DNA of 64,000 bases from NCBI GenBank assembly GCA_029817715.1, contig JARUPY010000064.1, forward strand, positions 1-64,000, in the 5' to 3' direction. Positions 61,339-64,000 of this stretch are shown here, piece by piece; within the stretch, counting starts at the first letter, position 1; each line of letters opens with the position of its first letter. The notes beneath the pieces are model-generated. The model saw only the letters and a list, made by a program, of their open reading frames with translations, had not been told where the DNA came from and made no database searches. This DNA comes from Melastoma dodecandrum (lineage: Eukaryota; Streptophyta; Magnoliopsida; Myrtales; Melastomataceae). The translations under genes and the position numbers were made by a program.

Positions 61339-61878
61339 CCGCCGAGGTGTGGGTGGTGGCCGGCGCGCCGGGGGCGGGGAAGTCGACCGTGGCCGCGGAG
61401 CTGGCCCGCCGGCTCGACCCGCACCCGGCACTGCTCGACAAGGACACGCTCTACGGCGGCTTCGTCGGCGCGACCCTCGCCGCGGCGGGCCGGTCCGACG
61501 GCGAGCGTGAGGGCCCCTGGTACGACGAGCACGTCAAGGTCCACGAGTACGACGGAATGACCGCCACCGCCCGACAGATCCGCTCACGGGGGTGCCCGGT
61601 CCTGCTCGTCGGGCCCTTCACCGGCCGGATCCGGGACCCGGTGCGCTGGACGGCGTGGGTCGAGGACCTGGGCGGCGAGCCGGTCCGGCTGGTGTGGGTG
61701 CGGGTGGACCCGACGACGCTGCGGGCGCGTCTCGAGCAGCGCGGGCCGTGGCCAGGACGCCGGCAAGCTCGCGGGCTGGGACACCTTCGTCGCGCGGATG
61801 CGCCCGGACGTCCCGCCGCCGGTGCCGCACCTCGTCGTCGACACGACCACCGGCGGCGACCTCCCCCGGCTCCGCTAG
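61335..61878 (+). CDS. small P-loop kinase (AAA_33 type)
   Basis: GTG 61335 gives [20 protein letters not shown] (Walker [10 protein letters not shown]), [20 protein letters not shown] (DKD in place of the D-x-D site), [40 protein letters not shown] and [20 protein letters not shown]. Past a shift near 61753 it ends [35 protein letters not shown]. About 181 codons. It resembles small zeta-toxin-fold and shikimate-type kinases without being clearly either; the substrate is unknown. Coupled to the hydroxy-acid oxidase gene. Confidence 0.78.
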
Positions 61879-61938
61879 GCAGATGATCATGCCGAGCGCG
61901 ACGTCGGGGATGTCGCGCTCGGCATGATCATCTGCCTA
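61876..61938. terminator. 63-base perfect hairpin
   Basis: Arms of 27 bases (61876-61902 and 61912-61938) are exactly complementary around a 9-base loop. The left arm begins with the TAG of the kinase gene. Each arm contains ATGATCAT, itself a palindrome. It can end transcription, but its length and perfection are unusual for a plain terminator. Confidence 0.7.
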
Positions 61939-61966
61939 CCGTCGACCCGGGCCCTAGCGTGCAGCC

Positions 61967-62525
61967 GTGGACGCTCGCCGACTCGGTGCCCTCGTGCGCA
62001 CGGCGCAGCCGCTCTACGTCGTCGTCGAACTGGTGGTCGCGGCGACCGTCCCCGGTCGTACAGCCTGGTCGCCGACACCATCAGCCGGCTCGGCGTCGCC
62101 GCGGTCTCGCCCGCGCACGCCGTCATGAACGGCGCGTTCGTGCTGTTCGGCGCCACGCTCGCGCTCGGGGCGCTGCTGTCCGACCTCGGGCGGACCACGA
62201 CCGTCCTCTGGGTGATCGCCGGGCTCTCCTCGATCGCGACCGGCCTGGCGCCGCTGGACTCCGCCCCGGTCGCCCACCTCGTCGTCTCCGCCCCGGTGTT
62301 CCTCACCCAGCCGGTCGCCCTGCTGCTCACCGGCCGCGCGCTCCGTCGCCGGACCGTGACCGGCTCGGCGTCGTCAGCATCGTCGCGAGCCTGCTGTTCC
62401 TCGCCGGACTCGCCCCCGGCGCGTCCGGGCTGGTCGAACGCCTCGCCCTGTGGCCCGCCTACCTCGTCGTCGGGGCGCTCGGGCTGCGGACGCTCGCGAG
62501 GGCGTCCGCCGCCAGGGCCGGGTAG
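61967..62525 (+). CDS. DUF998-type membrane protein
   Basis: GTG 61967 gives VDARRLGALVRTAQPLYVVV, ELVVAATVRPYSLVADTISR (DTISRLG is typical of DUF998), AVMNGAFVLFGATLALGALL, TTVLWVIAGLSSIATGLAPL, APVFLTQPVALLLTGRALRR, VVSIVASLLFLAGLAPGASG and LWPAYLVVGALGLRTLARAS. Six helices. About 186 codons. Frames change near 62050 and 62370. Function unknown. It converges with the next gene and overlaps it by 67 bases. Confidence 0.72.
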
Positions 62526-62957
62526 GCGGTCGCGACGGCGGGGTCGGTCACCCAGTCCTGCAGGAACTGCGCCTGGGCCTCGACGTTCAGCGCCGCGAAC
62601 CGGTCCGTGCCCGCCGCCCGCCAGTCGTAGCCGGGCCGCGTGCACTGCGCGCGGATGGCGTCGAGCACGTAGCGCGCGCCGAGCCGGTGGAACTGCCACA
62701 CGTGCGTCGCCTCGTGCACGAGCAGGCCCGCCCCGGACCGGCCCTTGAGGTGGATCGCCGTGCCGAGGGTGACCGGACGCCGGGTTCAGCCCGAGCAGCC
62801 CGGCCCGGTCCGGCACGACGACGATCGAGTCGAGGTCCAGCCCGTCGGCGAACACGGCCGCGAGCACGGACCGCTCGGCGACGGTGCAGCCACGTCGGGC
62901 GCGACCGCCCAGACCGTCACCCGCCCGGAGCAACAGCCCACCGACGGTATCGCGCAC
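62459..62957 (-). CDS. DUF4157-like protein with HEATH zinc motif
   Basis: GTG 62957 gives VRDTVGGLLLRAGDGLGGRA, then CTVAERSVLAAVFADGLDLD (like LTxxEIxLxxxVFGDxIDxxxVRI), IVVVPDRAGLLGLNPASG. Past a shift near 62780 it has GTAIHLKGRSGAGLLVHEAT, HVWQFHRLGARYVLDAIRAQ and LNVEAQAQFLQDWVTDPAVA. The HEATH is an HExxH-type site followed by VWQ, as in vgr-related and DUF4157 proteins. About 166 codons. Whether it is an active peptidase is unclear. It overlaps the DUF998 gene tail to tail. Confidence 0.65.
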
Positions 62958-63045
62958 CCGGACCAGTCTGCCCGGAACACCTCTCCGCAGCGGAAGTTGA
63001 AAGTGACACACTGTTCGCGACGCGAACCACGTCGGCGGGAGCAGC

Positions 63046-63877
63046 ATGAGCATCGAGCGACCGGCCTCTCCGAGAGCCGCGGCGACGATCGACCGGACCC
63101 GGGCGAGCATCGCGCGGGTCTACGACTGTGCGCTCGGCGGCAAGGACAACTTCGAGGTCGACCGCGAGGTCGTCGAGAAGCTCAAGACGGTCGCACCCGA
63201 GATCGAGCAGTTCACCGTCGACCACCGGCAGTTCCTCATCCGGGTCACGCGGTTCATCGCGCAGCAGACCGGCATCCGGCAGTTCCTCGACCTCGGGTCG
63301 GGGCTGCCCACGGCGGAGAACACCCATCAGGCCGCGCAGCGGATCGCGCCCGACACCCGGGTCGTCTACGTCGACAACGACCCGTCGGTGGTCGCGCACG
63401 GCCGGGCCCTGCTCGAGGAGAACGAGCTCACGCGCTTCTCCCCGGCCGACCTGACGAAGCCGGAGGAGGTGCTCGCCGACCCGATCGTCCGCGAGCTCAT
63501 CGACTTTCGACGAGCCGCTCGCCCTGCTCCAGCTCGGCACGCTGCACCACTACGTCGGCGAGCGCCCGCCCGCCGACATCATGGCGACCTACATCGACGC
63601 CCTGCCCTCGGGCTCGTACGTGGCGCTCTCGCACTTCTACGACCCGCAGGACGAGAACTCCGAGCTCGCGCGCCGCATGGAGAACGTCTTCGTGCACAGC
63701 CCCCTGGGCAGCGGCGTGTTCCGGACGAAGGACGAGATCCTCGCGATGCTGCCCGGCCTCGAGCTCGTCGAGCCGGGCTTCTCGCTGCTGGTCGACTGGT
63801 GGCCCGACGGTCCGCGCATGCGCGACCTGGTCCCCGCCCAGAAGTGCCTCGCGGGCGCCGTCGGCCGCACGCCGTAA
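63046..63877 (+). CDS. SAM-dependent methyltransferase-like protein (PF04672, SAV2177 type)
   Basis: ATG 63046 gives MSIERPASPRAAATIDRTRA, SIARVYDCALGGKDNFEVDR (R-x-Y-D-x-x-L-G-G-K-D-N-F motif of the family), FTVDHRQFLIRVTRFIAQQT, IRQFLDLGSGLPTAENTHQA (SAM motif I), RVVYVDNDPSVVAHGRALLE and ALSHFYDP. A shift near 63505 breaks the frame between FDEPLALLQLGTLHHYVGER and the upstream part. About 277 codons. The family is expanded in actinomycetes; targets are mostly unknown. Confidence 0.87.
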
Positions 63878-63879
63878 CA

Positions 63880-63895
63880 CGGGGAAACCTCCCCG
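63880..63895 (+). terminator. short hairpin after the methyltransferase gene
   Basis: CGGGG and CCCCG around AAACCT lie 2 bases after the TAA. The remaining 105 bases of the window hold nothing recognisable. Confidence 0.4.
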
Positions 63896-64000
63896 GAACC
63901 TCCACGGCGCACGGCGGACACGGGCGCCTCGTCTACTCGCACCCGACTCACCAGCGAGAGGTGGGGCGAGCCTAGGGTTCCGCCGGCGCGCGCCGGGTCA

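Noticed and set aside
58410..61544. Very long open frame of over 1,000 codons on the minus strand
   Set aside because: It runs antisense to the MFS transporter, the hydroxy-acid oxidase and the kinase and reads through three clear genes. Its translation is Arg/Gly/Ala-rich without any domain. High GC removes stop codons from the antisense frames.

Overview
The window is very GC-rich, uses many GTG starts and packs its genes tightly. Its family mix (IclR, TetR and ECF42 regulators, DUF2505, DUF3040, DUF4326, a mycothiol-type isomerase, a PF04672 methyltransferase and a soluble diiron monooxygenase operon) fits an actinomycete, most likely of the Pseudonocardia/Actinomycetospora group; the genus is inference. 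Most genes read as two or three overlapping frames joined by single-base insertions or losses, usually in G or C runs, so much of the window looks like uncorrected long-read sequence. The damage is worst in the first 3.6 kb. Gene ends given here span those breaks.

Left part (1-25.5 kb): relics of a potassium channel and an epoxide hydrolase; a secreted glycosidase-fold protein; an acyl-CoA ligase; a Fpg/Nei glycosylase; a TetR/MFS pair with a clear two-site operator; a three-gene cluster of cytosine-type deaminase, 2-oxoglutarate dioxygenase and NCS1 permease with its own promoter; an AMP ligase/acyl-CoA dehydrogenase pair; MetY with a CoA-binding protein; a GNAT enzyme; the large helicase HrpA; and a YCII/ECF42 sigma pair.

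Centre (25.8-41.9 kb): the main system. A propane/phenol-type soluble diiron monooxygenase (prmA hydroxylase alpha, prmB reductase, prmC hydroxylase beta, prmD effector) is followed on the same strand by a GroEL-like chaperonin, a zinc alcohol dehydrogenase, an amidohydrolase, a DUF59 iron-sulfur assembly protein, two proteins I do not recognise, a bifunctional nuclease and an Nramp metal transporter. A GAF-Fis activator of the AcoR/MimR type sits at the far end, and two paralogous IclR regulators bracket the block. A shared 17-bp inverted repeat, TGTCTC-N5-GAGACA, lies upstream of all three regulators. Strong hairpins between cistrons probably tune subunit ratios and separate sub-operons. The likely logic is that the monooxygenase hydroxylates a small alkane or aromatic, the dehydrogenase oxidises the product, the chaperonin folds the hydroxylase, and DUF59 and Nramp supply iron-sulfur assembly and metal.

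Right part (41.9-64 kb): a repeat array; DNA polymerase IV; a DUF2505/NERD/spore-photoproduct-lyase-like/MFS cluster; a GIY-YIG-like protein; a DksA-type zinc finger with a lipid kinase; a quinone-reductase/HxlR redox pair; a GH88 lipoprotein; copper amine oxidase with its permease; a cysteine-desulfurase-like enzyme; an MFS transporter with a hairpin-masked ribosome site; an alpha-hydroxy-acid oxidase with a small kinase; and a PF04672 methyltransferase. I saw no tRNA, rRNA, CRISPR array, transposase or phage gene.
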